Assembly (NCBI GenBank): GCA_947037025.1 | Contig: CAMQSU010000004.1 | Coordinates: forward strand, 1-64,000 | Source: an uncultured Clostridia bacterium | GTDB lineage: Bacteria > Bacillota > Clostridia > Christensenellales > UBA3700 | DNA length: 64,000 nucleotides | Direction of reading: 5' to 3' | Shown: positions 53,781 through 63,136 of the stretch, in pieces | Layout: each line of letters begins with the position of its first letter | Numbering within the stretch: the first letter of the stretch is position 1 | The notes under the pieces: model-generated | Databases searched by the model: none | The model's input: only the letters and a program-made list of their open reading frames with translations | What the model was told of the DNA's origin: nothing | Position numbers and translations under genes: made by a program

Positions 53781-54680
53781 ATGAAGTTTAATAAAAAGGA
53801 TTTACTTTTAATACCAAACATTTTAACATACATTAGATTCCTAAGTGTACCATTTTTTGTATGGATGATACTGGATGTTCGCATACCAAATCATCAATAT
53901 ATAGCTTTCGGCTTGTTCATGGCGGCATCCTTTACTGATGTCGTCGATGGATTTATTGCGCGTCAATTTAAGATGACATCAGACATCGGTAAAATTATTG
54001 ACCCGATGGCGGATAAGCTATTGCAAGTAACTACACTATTGGGTTTGACACTTATAGGTAACATAGAATGGGTATTCCCAGTGATTTACTTTATTAAGGA
54101 AGCCTATTTAGTAATTGGCGGATGTTATATTATAAATGTAATGAAAAGTAATTATGTCCTTCAGTCAAACTTTTTTGGTAAAAGTGCTACATGGCTAAAT
54201 TCATTAGGTATCGTTCTTGCATTCTTTGTTGATGATGTGAACGCCGCATACGATACTGCAGTATTTGTAATATTAGCTATAGGTGCAACTTTTGCAATTA
54301 TCACTGCTATTATCTACACTTACAGCTTCAGAGGATTCAGAAGTATTGAGCTTGAGCAAAATGGCGGAGTGAAATATGGTTTCCGTGATCTTTTTAATAA
54401 AAAAGTTGTAGGCGATTGTGGAGAGAATAGAGATGAGCTTTGCGGAGATTGTGAATCTTGCAACATTCTAAATCCAAAATGTGATAAAACACTTAAAATA
54501 AATAATACAGTTAAAACTTGCGATTGCAATGAAGAAGATAAAGATTGCAATATCAGTATAGAAGAAAAGTGCAACATTGAAAAAGACTTTAAAGCTGAAG
54601 ATAACACTTGCGATTGCAATGCGGATGAAAAATGCGAGCAAGACAAAGAGTCTGCCGGCTCGGAGTTAGAGGGAAAGTAA
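53781..54680 (+). CDS. CDP-alcohol phosphatidyltransferase (PgsA-like) with Cys-rich tail
   Basis: The first 205 residues are a PgsA-type enzyme: several TM helices and the catalytic motif D-x2-D-G-x2-A-R-x8-G-x3-D-x3-D (DVVDGFIARQFKMTSDIGKI, followed by IDPMAD). It would make phosphatidylglycerophosphate from CDP-diacylglycerol and glycerol 3-phosphate. The last 90 residues are an extension with 12 Cys and many Asp/Glu, including two TCDCN motifs 30 codons apart and CGDCESC. This tail is not part of the family and could bind metal. GGAG precedes the ATG. Confidence 0.9.
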   Translation: MKFNKKDLLLIPNILTYIRFLSVPFFVWMILDVRIPNHQYIAFGLFMAASFTDVVDGFIARQFKMTSDIGKIIDPMADKLLQVTTLLGLTLIGNIEWVFPVIYFIKEAYLVIGGCYIINVMKSNYVLQSNFFGKSATWLNSLGIVLAFFVDDVNAAYDTAVFVILAIGATFAIITAIIYTYSFRGFRSIELEQNGGVKYGFRDLFNKKVVGDCGENRDELCGDCESCNILNPKCDKTLKINNTVKTCDCNEEDKDCNISIEEKCNIEKDFKAEDNTCDCNADEKCEQDKESAGSELEGK

Positions 54681-54681
54681 T

Positions 54682-54945
54682 ATGTTAGGATTAATTAGTG
54701 GTTTTTTCGAGTTTGATGCGTCAAGACTTGCAAACCCTTTAGTAATTGTGGGAATAATATTTATTGTCATCGGTATAGTGCTTATGATTGCTAGGGCAAA
54801 ATTAGCTTTTGAGATTACAAAAAGGCTAAAAGGCGGCAATGATGAAGTAATGTCAAAAGTCGCATACGGGATTATTGGCTTAGCACTAGTACTAGTAATT
54901 GCAGGATCATTAATGGCGATACTTGCACTTCCTCCTTCAATTTAG
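54682..54945 (+). CDS. Small two-TM membrane protein
   Basis: The 87-residue protein has two hydrophobic helices (about 18-37 and 62-84) joined by a basic loop (ARAKLAFEITKRLKGGNDE). It starts two bases after the phosphatidyltransferase stop, so it is cotranscribed and probably sits in the same membrane. No family recognised. Confidence 0.78.
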   Translation: MLGLISGFFEFDASRLANPLVIVGIIFIVIGIVLMIARAKLAFEITKRLKGGNDEVMSKVAYGIIGLALVLVIAGSLMAILALPPSI

Positions 54946-55026
54946 TAATAATCGGACAGGCTATGGTCGGTCTTTATAGTTAAACAAAACATGCAAGATA
55001 AAATTAAGTAATGAGAGGTATTATAT

Positions 55027-57660
55027 ATGGAAATGTCAAAAACTTACAGCCCTCAAGAATTTGAGGCAAAATTATATAAGGAGTGGGAGCAGAAAGGATA
55101 CTTTAAGGCTAAAGTTGACAAGACTAAAGAGCCATTCACTATCGTGATTCCACCGCCTAATATCACAGGACAATTACATATGGGTCATGCGCTCAACAAC
55201 AGTATTCAAGATACTATTGTTAGATATAAAAGAATGCAAGGGTTTTCTACACTATGGATCCCTGGCACTGACCACGCATCAATTGCTACTGAAGTGAAAA
55301 TAGTAGAAAAAATGAAATCTGAGGGACTATCTAAACAAGATGTTGGTCGCGAGGGTTTTCTTGAGCGTGCTTGGGAGTGGAAGGCGCAATATGGCGGTCG
55401 AATTGTAGAGCAATTAAAAAGTCTTGGTAGTTCATGTGACTGGTCAAGAGAAGCTTTCACAATGGACGATAATCTTTCAAGCTCAGTCAAAAAGGTTTTT
55501 ATTGATTTATTCAACAAGGGTTTGATATACAAGTCTGATAGAATTATTAACTGGTGCCCGTCTTGCATGACGGCGCTTAGTGATGCGGAAGTTGAGTATG
55601 AGGAAAAAGACTCATTCCTTTGGCATGTTAGATATCCGCTTGCTGATGGCAGCGGTGAGCTTATTGTTGCAACTACTCGCCCTGAAACAATGCTGGGTGA
55701 TACGGCAGTAGCAGTAAATCCTACTGATGAAAGATATCAGCACATGATTGGCAAGCAGTTAATACTTCCGTTAATGGACAAGCTGATTCCAATTATTGCA
55801 GATGATTATGTAGAAAAAGATTTTGGTAGCGGTGCAGTTAAGATCACTCCAGCGCATGACCCTAACGACTTTGAGGTTGGTGTTAGACATAACCTAGAAG
55901 TTATACGTATAATGAATGATGATGGATCTTTGAACGAACTTGCGGGTGCATATTGCGGACTTGATTCGCTTGCAGCTAGAAGTAAAGTTGTAGATGATTT
56001 GCAAAAGGGCGGTTATTTAGTAAAAACCGAGCCTTATGCACATAATGTTGGTGTTTGTTATCGCTGTCACAGCGTTGTTGAGCCACTGACAAGCAAGCAA
56101 TGGTATGTTAAAATGGCTCCGCTTGCTAAGCCTGCAATCAAAGTTGTCAAACAGAAAAAAGTTGAGTTTCTACCTGCTAGATTTAGCAAGACTTATTTTA
56201 GTTGGATGGAGAATATTAAAGATTGGTGCATTTCGCGTCAGCTTTGGTGGGGACACAGAATACCAGCATATTATTGTGATGATTGCGGCGAGATTATGGT
56301 TTTATCTGACGCACCAAGCAGCTGCACTAAGTGCGGAAGTAGCAAAGTTCGTCAAGATGAAGATGTTCTTGATACATGGTTTTCAAGTGCGTTGTGGCCG
56401 TTTTCTACTTTAGGTTACCCTAAGGAGAATGACGAGCTAGATTATTTCTATCCTACAAGCTTGCTAGTTACTGCATATGACATTATTTTCTTCTGGGTTG
56501 CTAGAATGATTTTTAGCGGAATAGAGCACATGGGCGAGATTCCTTTCCCAGAAGTTTTAATCCATGGTATCGTTCGTGACTCTGAAGGTCGCAAAATGAG
56601 TAAGTCACTAGGCAATGGTATTGACCCGCTTGAGATTATCTCTAAGTACGGCGCGGACAGTTTGCGTATGAGTTTGCTTATCGGTATTGCACCGGGCGGA
56701 GATACAAGATTCATCGAGGAGAAAGTCGTAAGCTGCCGTAACTTTATCAATAAAGTATGGAATGCTTCTAGGTTTGTAATGATGAATACTGCGGGCGTTC
56801 AATTAAAGGAAATGGGTTCATTCCGTCTTAGCCCTGCGGACAAGTGGATTTTGGCAAAGCTAAATAATGTTATTAAAGATTGTACAAATTCTCTTGATAA
56901 ATACGATTTAGGACAAAGTTGTAGCAAGGTATATGATTTTGTGTGGAATGATTTTTGTGATTGGTATATAGAGCTTTCTAAGGCGACACTGCATAGTGAT
57001 AACGCTAGCAAAATAGCAAGTACAGTAACTGTTTTAAATTATGTATTAGATAAAATACTTAAATTATTACATCCATATATTCCATTTGTAACTGATGAAA
57101 TTTATAGGAGTACTGCTGGTAAAAGTGCTAGCATTATGATTAGCGAATGGCCGCAAGTTGTTAAAAAATATAAATACAAAAAAGAATGCGAAGGCATGGA
57201 GAGCGTGATGGAAGTTGTAAAAGCAATCCGCAACTTAAGGCTTGAGATGGACATTAAACCGTCGCGCAAAATAAAGTTATTAATTATTCCCAATGTGGAT
57301 ACAAAAGATATCGATAACGTGTTGCCATATATTATTAAAATGGGCAATGTGGAAAGTATAGAGTACATTACAGATCGCGCTGAGGTTACTGATAAGACTA
57401 GTGGAATAATTAGCATTTTCGGTGATATACTTGTGCCGCTTGGTGACTTAGTTGATACTGATAAGGAAATCGCTAGAATAACTAAGGAACTATCAGATAC
57501 TGACAGCGAAATTGCAAGAGCGGAAAAAATGCTTGCAAATACGGGCTTTGTTGCACGTGCTCCTAAGTCACTGATAGATAAAGAGAATGAGAAGCTAGCA
57601 AGTTACAAAACTCTACGAGAGAAGCTACTTGTAAAGCTTAGCGAGGTTACAAATGCGTAA
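55027..57660 (+). CDS. valS: Valyl-tRNA synthetase
   Basis: The 877-residue class Ia synthetase has the HIGH motif (GQLHMGHALNN), an editing CP1 domain (ATTRPETMLGDTAVAVNP), Cys pairs in CYRCH and CDDCGE/CTKCGS, KMSKS in GRKMSKSLGNGIDP and the C-terminal coiled-coil arm typical of ValS. It charges tRNA-Val. GAGAGG precedes the ATG; ATG 55033 is an alternative. No T-box leader fits in the 81-bp gap upstream. It overlaps the HAD gene by eight bases. Confidence 0.97.
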   Translation: MEMSKTYSPQEFEAKLYKEWEQKGYFKAKVDKTKEPFTIVIPPPNITGQLHMGHALNNSIQDTIVRYKRMQGFSTLWIPGTDHASIATEVKIVEKMKSEGLSKQDVGREGFLERAWEWKAQYGGRIVEQLKSLGSSCDWSREAFTMDDNLSSSVKKVFIDLFNKGLIYKSDRIINWCPSCMTALSDAEVEYEEKDSFLWHVRYPLADGSGELIVATTRPETMLGDTAVAVNPTDERYQHMIGKQLILPLMDKLIPIIADDYVEKDFGSGAVKITPAHDPNDFEVGVRHNLEVIRIMNDDGSLNELAGAYCGLDSLAARSKVVDDLQKGGYLVKTEPYAHNVGVCYRCHSVVEPLTSKQWYVKMAPLAKPAIKVVKQKKVEFLPARFSKTYFSWMENIKDWCISRQLWWGHRIPAYYCDDCGEIMVLSDAPSSCTKCGSSKVRQDEDVLDTWFSSALWPFSTLGYPKENDELDYFYPTSLLVTAYDIIFFWVARMIFSGIEHMGEIPFPEVLIHGIVRDSEGRKMSKSLGNGIDPLEIISKYGADSLRMSLLIGIAPGGDTRFIEEKVVSCRNFINKVWNASRFVMMNTAGVQLKEMGSFRLSPADKWILAKLNNVIKDCTNSLDKYDLGQSCSKVYDFVWNDFCDWYIELSKATLHSDNASKIASTVTVLNYVLDKILKLLHPYIPFVTDEIYRSTAGKSASIMISEWPQVVKKYKYKKECEGMESVMEVVKAIRNLRLEMDIKPSRKIKLLIIPNVDTKDIDNVLPYIIKMGNVESIEYITDRAEVTDKTSGIISIFGDILVPLGDLVDTDKEIARITKELSDTDSEIARAEKMLANTGFVARAPKSLIDKENEKLASYKTLREKLLVKLSEVTNA

Positions 57661-58294
57661 ATACAAATATTTGTTTTGGGATTTAGATGGAACTATTTTG
57701 AATTCTTTCGTGGGCTGTTCAATATGCTTTGAAAAAGTGTTTAATCATTTCAACTTAGATATTGCAAAAAACGAATATAAACAGTTTATCGGGCCACCTT
57801 TAAGGACATCTTTTTTGAGGGTTTTAGGTGGTGATAAGGTGTTAGCTGAGGAGGCAATTAAAGTATATAGTGACGCATATCGCGATAGGGATTTGAGCCA
57901 TGATGTACTATTTGAAGGGATTGTCCAAGCACTAAAGTCTATAAAAGCTAAAGGCTATATTATGAATGTAGCGACTAGCAAAGGTCAAGCATCAGCAAGA
58001 GAGCTGCTAAAAGTTTTAGGTGCGTATGATTTATTCGATTGTGTTTACGGTGCTGATTATGCAACGGGCAAAGTTGAGAAAGAAGATGTTCTAGCAGAGG
58101 CAATAGTCCGCTCAGGAGCTGATAAGGAATTGTCGCTAATGATTGGTGATTCTATGTACGATGCATATGGTGCTAAGCATGTTGGAATAGACTGTTTAGC
58201 TTGTACTTATGGTTACGGCGACATAGCAGAAATGAAAGAAATCGGTATTGTTGCTGAGTGTGATGAAGTAAGTAAGTTAGTAGATTTTTTCTAA
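57653..58294 (+). CDS. HAD-family hydrolase, phosphoglycolate-phosphatase-like
   Basis: The 213-residue HAD subfamily IA protein has motif I FWDLDGTILNS (nucleophile and general Asp), motif II VATSKG, a motif III Lys near KVEKED and motif IV MIGDSMYDAYGAK. It likely removes phosphate from small metabolites. It overlaps the end of valS by eight bases, so translation is coupled. The substrate is not evident. Confidence 0.92.
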   Translation: MRKYKYLFWDLDGTILNSFVGCSICFEKVFNHFNLDIAKNEYKQFIGPPLRTSFLRVLGGDKVLAEEAIKVYSDAYRDRDLSHDVLFEGIVQALKSIKAKGYIMNVATSKGQASARELLKVLGAYDLFDCVYGADYATGKVEKEDVLAEAIVRSGADKELSLMIGDSMYDAYGAKHVGIDCLACTYGYGDIAEMKEIGIVAECDEVSKLVDFF

Positions 58295-58759
58295 TCTTTT
58301 TATCTAAATTTTAATCTTTATAATAAGAAATGAAATTTAATTAAATTTTTATTTATATCTTAATATAAAATAGCAAAAAAATTAAATATATTATACTGCA
58401 TTTTAAGGCAAAAAATAAGTAATAAAATAATGAACATACATGGCATTAATGTTAATTTAATTATCAATTAGTGTGTTTATTTGGATAATATCTACTAAAT
58501 TTGTGATTATGACGATTTGTATTAATGTTAAAAATGAGATAAATTTTGCAAATTCATTGATTAATAAGTTTAATGATAATTAGTATTAATTAAGTAAAAT
58601 GTATACAATGTATATAGAAGTAAATAGAGATAGAAATATAATAATTTCCGTCAGCAATATATAGTAGTTTTATCAAATATATCTGAATATATTTCGGGTA
58701 AAAATATCGATAAAATTTATTATATAGTCAGGAAAAAAAATCAAAGTTGAGGTATTCAT
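58295..58759. other. AT-rich intergenic region
   Basis: The 465-bp stretch has no ORF, convincing terminator or promoter pair that I can identify. Several TTAATTA-type low-complexity runs occur. Confidence 0.35.
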
Positions 58760-59572
58760 ATGAGATATATTAAGTTGTCACTTCAGTATATGTTCAAAAA
58801 CTTTTTCCAGTTGTTTTTAGTTGTACTTATTCCGTCAATTATTGCCGGTTTAGTATCGGAGGCATGCAGCACAGTAAAGTTTTTGGCAGAATTCAAAGAA
58901 GGTAATTATCAATCATTTACAAGTATTTACTTGGCTATGGGTGATTATGATTGGAAGAATATAGTCGCAGGAGTGTTGCTACTTCCAGTTGCTGTTATAA
59001 TGATTAGTGGTGCTTGCGGTTTGGTATCAAGACATATGCGATTAGGTATCATGAATTTTAATAACTTTAATAGACGTATTAACAATAACTTTTTAGTTGT
59101 TTTAAAGACAATAATTTTATTGCTTGTTGCGCTTCAGATTTACGCTATTATTATTTCTGCTACAACATTCCTCTGGGTTAAATTGTTTGCAACAATACAG
59201 GGAGCGTATGTTATGACTATTATTTCAAATGTTATTATGATGATTTCAATGGTATTGTTTGTATCTGTGTTTATGTTATCTGTTCCTACAATGTCGATTA
59301 CAGGTCTTAACATGAGAGGCGCTATGGCTGAATCGATGACAATGATTAAAGGTAATTTTTTAAGAATTTTATTAGCTGTTGTTTTTCCTTTAGTCACTGT
59401 TTATGCTGGAATGTGTGTGTTAGCTGCTTTTGGTATTTGGTGGAGATGGATTATTTATCCAATAGGTTTTATATTTATTTTATCTTACTATATTTCACTA
59501 ATGTATTCAAGTTACTGTGATATCGCTGATGTCGATAGAGAGGACTTGAAAAATAAATATTTATTTAATTAA
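58760..59572 (+). CDS. Multi-pass membrane protein of unknown function (first of pair)
   Basis: The 270-residue protein has about six TM helices. The region ALAESMTMIKGNFLRILL-like (MRGAMAESMTMIKGNFLR) recalls the amphipathic 'ALxxS...V.GN..R' pattern of DUF975/GDPD-membrane-domain proteins. No catalytic motif seen. TTGAGG precedes the ATG weakly. It is followed 12 bp later by a second multi-pass protein with a similar layout, suggesting a membrane complex. Confidence 0.78.
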   Translation: MRYIKLSLQYMFKNFFQLFLVVLIPSIIAGLVSEACSTVKFLAEFKEGNYQSFTSIYLAMGDYDWKNIVAGVLLLPVAVIMISGACGLVSRHMRLGIMNFNNFNRRINNNFLVVLKTIILLLVALQIYAIIISATTFLWVKLFATIQGAYVMTIISNVIMMISMVLFVSVFMLSVPTMSITGLNMRGAMAESMTMIKGNFLRILLAVVFPLVTVYAGMCVLAAFGIWWRWIIYPIGFIFILSYYISLMYSSYCDIADVDREDLKNKYLFN

Positions 59573-59584
59573 GGAGGAAGTATT

Positions 59585-60520
59585 ATGGAATTAAGGCATT
59601 CGTTCAGGATCATGTCATCTAGATTTTCTCTAGTATACAAAACATTACTATTCATTACTATAACGCTGGTTGTGTTATCTGCGTTAGCTTTCTCCGCTGT
59701 ATATAGTATCATTGAACCTATTATAGAAGGTATTAGAGAGATGATGTTTTTCGAGCATATCGGTGATGCATTTAGATCGTTCTTTGCAAGCGATTTTACT
59801 ATTCAGTCAGCAGCATTTGAACAAGTAAATCTTGACTTTGAAGCGATAGGTAAAATGTTTGTAGAGAATAGAAATAATATTATTTTAGCATCTGTTTTAT
59901 TTGCAATATTTATTTTTATTACAAAAACATTCATTAACATTGCTAGATTCCCTACTGCTGATGTACTGAATAACTTTATGAATAGTAACAGTAGATTTGG
60001 TTTTACTTCTAATCTTATTGTTAACTTCAAAAAGTCAGTAGCATATAGCCTAGTTGATTCATTAATCAGCATACCATACTACTTAATTTTGGGCTTAATA
60101 CTTTGGGGCGTTGGTGAGTTGTTTATGCTATTCTCTATTTGGTTAGGTCTTATGACAATTCTAACAATTATAATTGTATTGCATTCACTTAAACATAGCG
60201 TACTAGTCTTATGGCTTCCAATGTATGTCAAGGAAGATAAAGGTATATTTAAGTGCCTTCGCGATTCTGTCATAATGAATAAAAACAATATCCTTAGGTA
60301 TATGGGACTTTATGTTATTACATTCTTTTTAACTTATACTTTTACTGTGATATTTGGTTTAGTAACCTTCGGAGTTGGTGCAATAATTGCTCTTAGTATA
60401 GTTCATGTTCTTTTAGTAGCTATTGAAATGGTTGCATACTACAGATTTAAAGAAGAAAAATATTATGTTGATACTGATACTGTTATAAATTCTAAATCAG
60501 CAGTGAAAGATGTTTTATAA
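59585..60520 (+). CDS. Multi-pass membrane protein of unknown function (second of pair)
   Basis: The 311-residue protein has about six TM helices and a soluble loop near residues 50-90. FKCLRDSVIMNKNNILRYMG resembles the equivalent amphipathic segment of the upstream protein, so the two may be diverged relatives. AAGGAGG precedes the ATG, with 12 bp from the previous stop, so they are cotranscribed. Function unknown. Confidence 0.78.
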   Translation: MELRHSFRIMSSRFSLVYKTLLFITITLVVLSALAFSAVYSIIEPIIEGIREMMFFEHIGDAFRSFFASDFTIQSAAFEQVNLDFEAIGKMFVENRNNIILASVLFAIFIFITKTFINIARFPTADVLNNFMNSNSRFGFTSNLIVNFKKSVAYSLVDSLISIPYYLILGLILWGVGELFMLFSIWLGLMTILTIIIVLHSLKHSVLVLWLPMYVKEDKGIFKCLRDSVIMNKNNILRYMGLYVITFFLTYTFTVIFGLVTFGVGAIIALSIVHVLLVAIEMVAYYRFKEEKYYVDTDTVINSKSAVKDVL

Positions 60521-60596
60521 TTGCACTCTTTTTAGCTGCATGATGGTTAATATTGTAAATTGAAAATTATTCTTATGTAAATTTTTTTAATATCTA

Positions 60597-60625
60597 TTGA
60601 TTATACACTTTAATTGTGATATACT
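60597..60625 (+). promoter_or_regulatory. Promoter of the structured RNA
   Basis: TTGATT (60597-60602), 17-bp spacer, TATACT (60620-60625). Expected start near 60632, with no ORF following. Confidence 0.7.
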
Positions 60626-60631
60626 ATAAAT

Positions 60632-60880
60632 GTAGTTGAACTGTGTAATACGAAAATAATTTCATTTGTAACCACATTTTTAATAAGGGATTGCGATCAG
60701 CTTTTCAATGTCACGCCCTCGGTCTTTCAGTTTGTCTGAAGACAACGGCAGGGGAAGACAGCGATGGTAGTTAGCTTGCCCACCTCGAGTACGGGGTTCC
60801 AATAAATTATTAAACGGTTAATGCGGTACTACACGCAATATGCGTTTTTAGAGGTGTACGTTTTCGTGCACCTCTATATT
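60632..60880 (+). ncRNA. Structured non-coding RNA candidate, 6S-like
   Basis: The segment is far more GC-balanced than its surroundings and contains no ORF. It folds by eye as one long irregular hairpin. The closing stems are TAACC/GGTTA and TTTAATAA/TTATTAAA. A large asymmetric central bubble includes a small CCC/GGG hairpin on the 3' side. The terminal arm has TGTC/GACA, CCCT/AGGG and GTCTTTCAG/CTGAAGAC. A strong promoter precedes it, and AGAGGTGTACG-TTTT-CGTGCACCTCT (60850-60875) ends it. This architecture matches 6S RNA (RNA polymerase regulator), but the sequence match was not verified; it could be another stable RNA. Confidence 0.45.
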
Positions 60881-60883
60881 TAT
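60850..60883 (+). terminator. Terminator of the structured RNA
   Basis: Perfect 11-bp stem AGAGGTGTACG/CGTGCACCTCT (one G-T pair) with a TTTT loop, followed by ATATTTAT. The U-tract is weak. Confidence 0.75.
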
Positions 60884-61054
60884 GCAAAACCTATCAAACT
60901 GCATCAATAATCAGTGCTTTATGTATAAAATATAGATACTATTTATCAAAAGTAAACTAAAAATCAATTGTACATTATTAAAAAGTATGGTATAATAATG
61001 TATATTACTAAATATATCTAATCCTAATTTTGGGTTAATATTCAGGAGGATTCA

Positions 61055-61540
61055 ATGTTTGTAGCGGTAGAAGTATCAACGTGGAGCATAATAGGAATTA
61101 TATCATGTCTAATAGCTGTAATGGCAGCAATTGTTGCGGTGGCGGCTTTGATTAAAATCAAATCCGGCGATAAAAAAACGAATTTTATTGACAGCAAAAT
61201 TAAGGAAAATATTGCTTCAGGTGCAACGACTAAAATGTCGCAAAGGGAAAAAGATGCGATTTCAAGAGAAACTGCTGAATCAATCTTAAATTATAATAAC
61301 AACCCAACAGAAGAAGATTATAATACTTATTGCGAAAAATCATATAATTTCTTAAAGCATTTACCAGAAGGACAATGGAGTAATTTTGATCAGATTTTTG
61401 AGTTAGTTTTTAACGCTGATCCTAAAAAGAAAACTTTTATGCGTAAGGTTTTAGTGATGTTGCAGCAGAATGATTTAATTATTATTATGAACTTAAATGC
61501 AGCAAATGATTTTTCTAGAAGAGTTAGGATTCGCAATTAA
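61055..61540 (+). CDS. Single-TM protein of unknown function
   Basis: The 161-residue protein has an N-terminal TM helix (10-34) and a charged, soluble C-terminal domain of about 120 residues (SQREKDAISRETAESIL, FNADPKKKTFMRKVLVMLQ). No recognised family. AGGAGG precedes the ATG, and a clear promoter lies at 60968-60996. Confidence 0.78.
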   Translation: MFVAVEVSTWSIIGIISCLIAVMAAIVAVAALIKIKSGDKKTNFIDSKIKENIASGATTKMSQREKDAISRETAESILNYNNNPTEEDYNTYCEKSYNFLKHLPEGQWSNFDQIFELVFNADPKKKTFMRKVLVMLQQNDLIIIMNLNAANDFSRRVRIRN

Positions 61541-61686
61541 TTAGCTGTAGTTTAAATAATAATATACACATTTAACAGTAACGTCTCAAGCTTAATATTT
61601 GCATATAGCAAATTAGGCTGAAGTAGCTGGTAATCTAATAATTACATATTAAATTGAGTGATTTTGTTGATTACAAGGAGTTTTTA

Positions 61687-63036
61687 ATGAAGAAGTTTGA
61701 AATAACAAAAAATAAAATTATATTTGCAGTCTTATGTGCAATTTTGCTAATAGGAATTATTTCCGGTGTTTTGGTCGGAGTATTTAGTTCTTCGTCAAAT
61801 ACAATCCTTGATGGCGTTGTGTACACAAAGACAATCGGAGCAAAGGAGTATTCTGTGACAGGCTTTAAAGCAGGCTCTGATGAGCTTGTTATTAAAAATG
61901 ACATTGATGGAATCCCTGTTACTAGTGCAAATGTTAAAAAAAACAATTACAAAAATGTAGATGCTGTTACTTCAATAGTTGTCGGCAATAATATGGAGTC
62001 TTTACCTCAGTTTGGCAAGTTCGAAAATCTGACTAAAGTTGTAGTTGGTAGTTCTATTTCAATTCTTCAGGAGGGTGTCTTTGAGAATTGTATGAACTTA
62101 GTTGAAGTTGTATTACCGGAAAAACTTACTATTATCGGTTGGAATGCGTTTAAAAATTGTTCTAAATTATCTATAATAAATATACCTAGTACCGTAGTAA
62201 GTATTGGCAATAGTGCATTTGAAAATTGTATAAATCTTAAGGATGAAATAATAGCTACATTGCCGAATAAACTTTTAGCCATTGGCGGTAACGCTTTTTA
62301 CAATAACTCAAAAATAACAAATGTTGTTATTCCTGAAAGTGTAATTAGTATTGGAGCTGGTGCTTTTGAAAACTGTATAAATCTTGAGACTATTACTGTT
62401 CCTTCAACTCTTCCTGTAATTGAAAAAAACCTTTTTAAAGGATGTACAAGTCTAACAAGTATTGTATTGCCAGAGAGTGTTAAACGAATAGGTGAGGGTG
62501 CATTTGCTAATTGCAAATCATTAACTAGCATTAATATCCCTAAGGCGATAGTCCGTATCAATAAAGAAACTTTCACTAATTGCGAGTCTTTGACATCGCT
62601 TATTATTCCGGAAAAAGTAGAATATATTGGGGATTATGCTATTAGTGGATGCAGAACTCTAACGAATATAGTTTTGCCAGAGGGTTTAGTTGAAATTGGA
62701 TATGGTGCATTTGCAAGAGATGAAAGACTTATAAGTATAAATATTCCAGATAGCGTTGATTCAATTGGAGGAAAAGCATTTGAAAAATGCTCGCAACTAT
62801 CTACTATAATTATCCCAATTAATGTTAGTAGGATGGGTGAACATGTTTTTAATAAGTGTGAAGCATTAACAATTTATATTGAAGTGGTGAAACCTACTAG
62901 TTATGAATCGTTGTTAGGATGGGATTTTGATTGGAACAATGAATCTTGTACGACATATTGGAAAGGTGAGTGGAGTTTCATTGATAATATTCCAACTCCA
63001 AATATAGCAACTAACAATTTTGAAAATAAATTTTAA
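61687..63036 (+). CDS. Membrane-anchored leucine-rich repeat protein (LRR_5/BspA type)
   Basis: The 449-residue protein has a basic N terminus and signal-anchor helix (about 8-30), then roughly ten BspA-type LRR_5 repeats of 22-24 residues (IGxGAFENCxNLxxIxxP pattern, e.g. SIGAGAFENCINLETITVP). A Trp-rich C-terminal tail follows. BspA-like proteins bind host or bacterial surfaces. AAGGAG lies eight bases before ATG 61687; a longer frame from 61654 lacks such a signal. It is exported and anchored by the N terminus. Ends with a strong terminator. Confidence 0.9.
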   Translation: MKKFEITKNKIIFAVLCAILLIGIISGVLVGVFSSSSNTILDGVVYTKTIGAKEYSVTGFKAGSDELVIKNDIDGIPVTSANVKKNNYKNVDAVTSIVVGNNMESLPQFGKFENLTKVVVGSSISILQEGVFENCMNLVEVVLPEKLTIIGWNAFKNCSKLSIINIPSTVVSIGNSAFENCINLKDEIIATLPNKLLAIGGNAFYNNSKITNVVIPESVISIGAGAFENCINLETITVPSTLPVIEKNLFKGCTSLTSIVLPESVKRIGEGAFANCKSLTSINIPKAIVRINKETFTNCESLTSLIIPEKVEYIGDYAISGCRTLTNIVLPEGLVEIGYGAFARDERLISINIPDSVDSIGGKAFEKCSQLSTIIIPINVSRMGEHVFNKCEALTIYIEVVKPTSYESLLGWDFDWNNESCTTYWKGEWSFIDNIPTPNIATNNFENKF

Positions 63037-63049
63037 TCAAAACAAATAG

Positions 63050-63092
63050 CAAATAGCAAGCTGTATATTAATATACAGCTTGCTATTTTTAT
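63050..63092. terminator. Bidirectional terminator
   Basis: AAATAGCAAGCTGTATA pairs perfectly with TATACAGCTTGCTATTT around TTAA, with T-run on the plus side. It separates the LRR gene from the converging holin-like gene. Confidence 0.9.
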
Positions 63093-63136
63093 TGTATCTA
63101 AAATATACATATGATAATATATTCAGGGTAATTGTG

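Larger units (their letters stand above)
60521..61054. other. Intergenic region carrying an ncRNA unit and a downstream promoter
   Basis: The 534-bp stretch contains the promoter 60597-60625, the structured RNA candidate 60632-60880, and a separate promoter TTGTAC (60968-60973)/TATAAT (60991-60996, 17-bp spacer) for the gene at 61055. Confidence 0.6.

Noticed and set aside
54946-55026. T-box leader for valS
   Set aside because: Only 81 bp separate the genes, too short for a T-box, and no TGGNACCGCG-type sequence is present.
60632-60880. tmRNA, SRP RNA or RNase P RNA
   Set aside because: The unit is too short for tmRNA and RNase P. It lacks the GGAAGCAGC-type SRP loop and the RNase P GAGGAAAGTCC signature.
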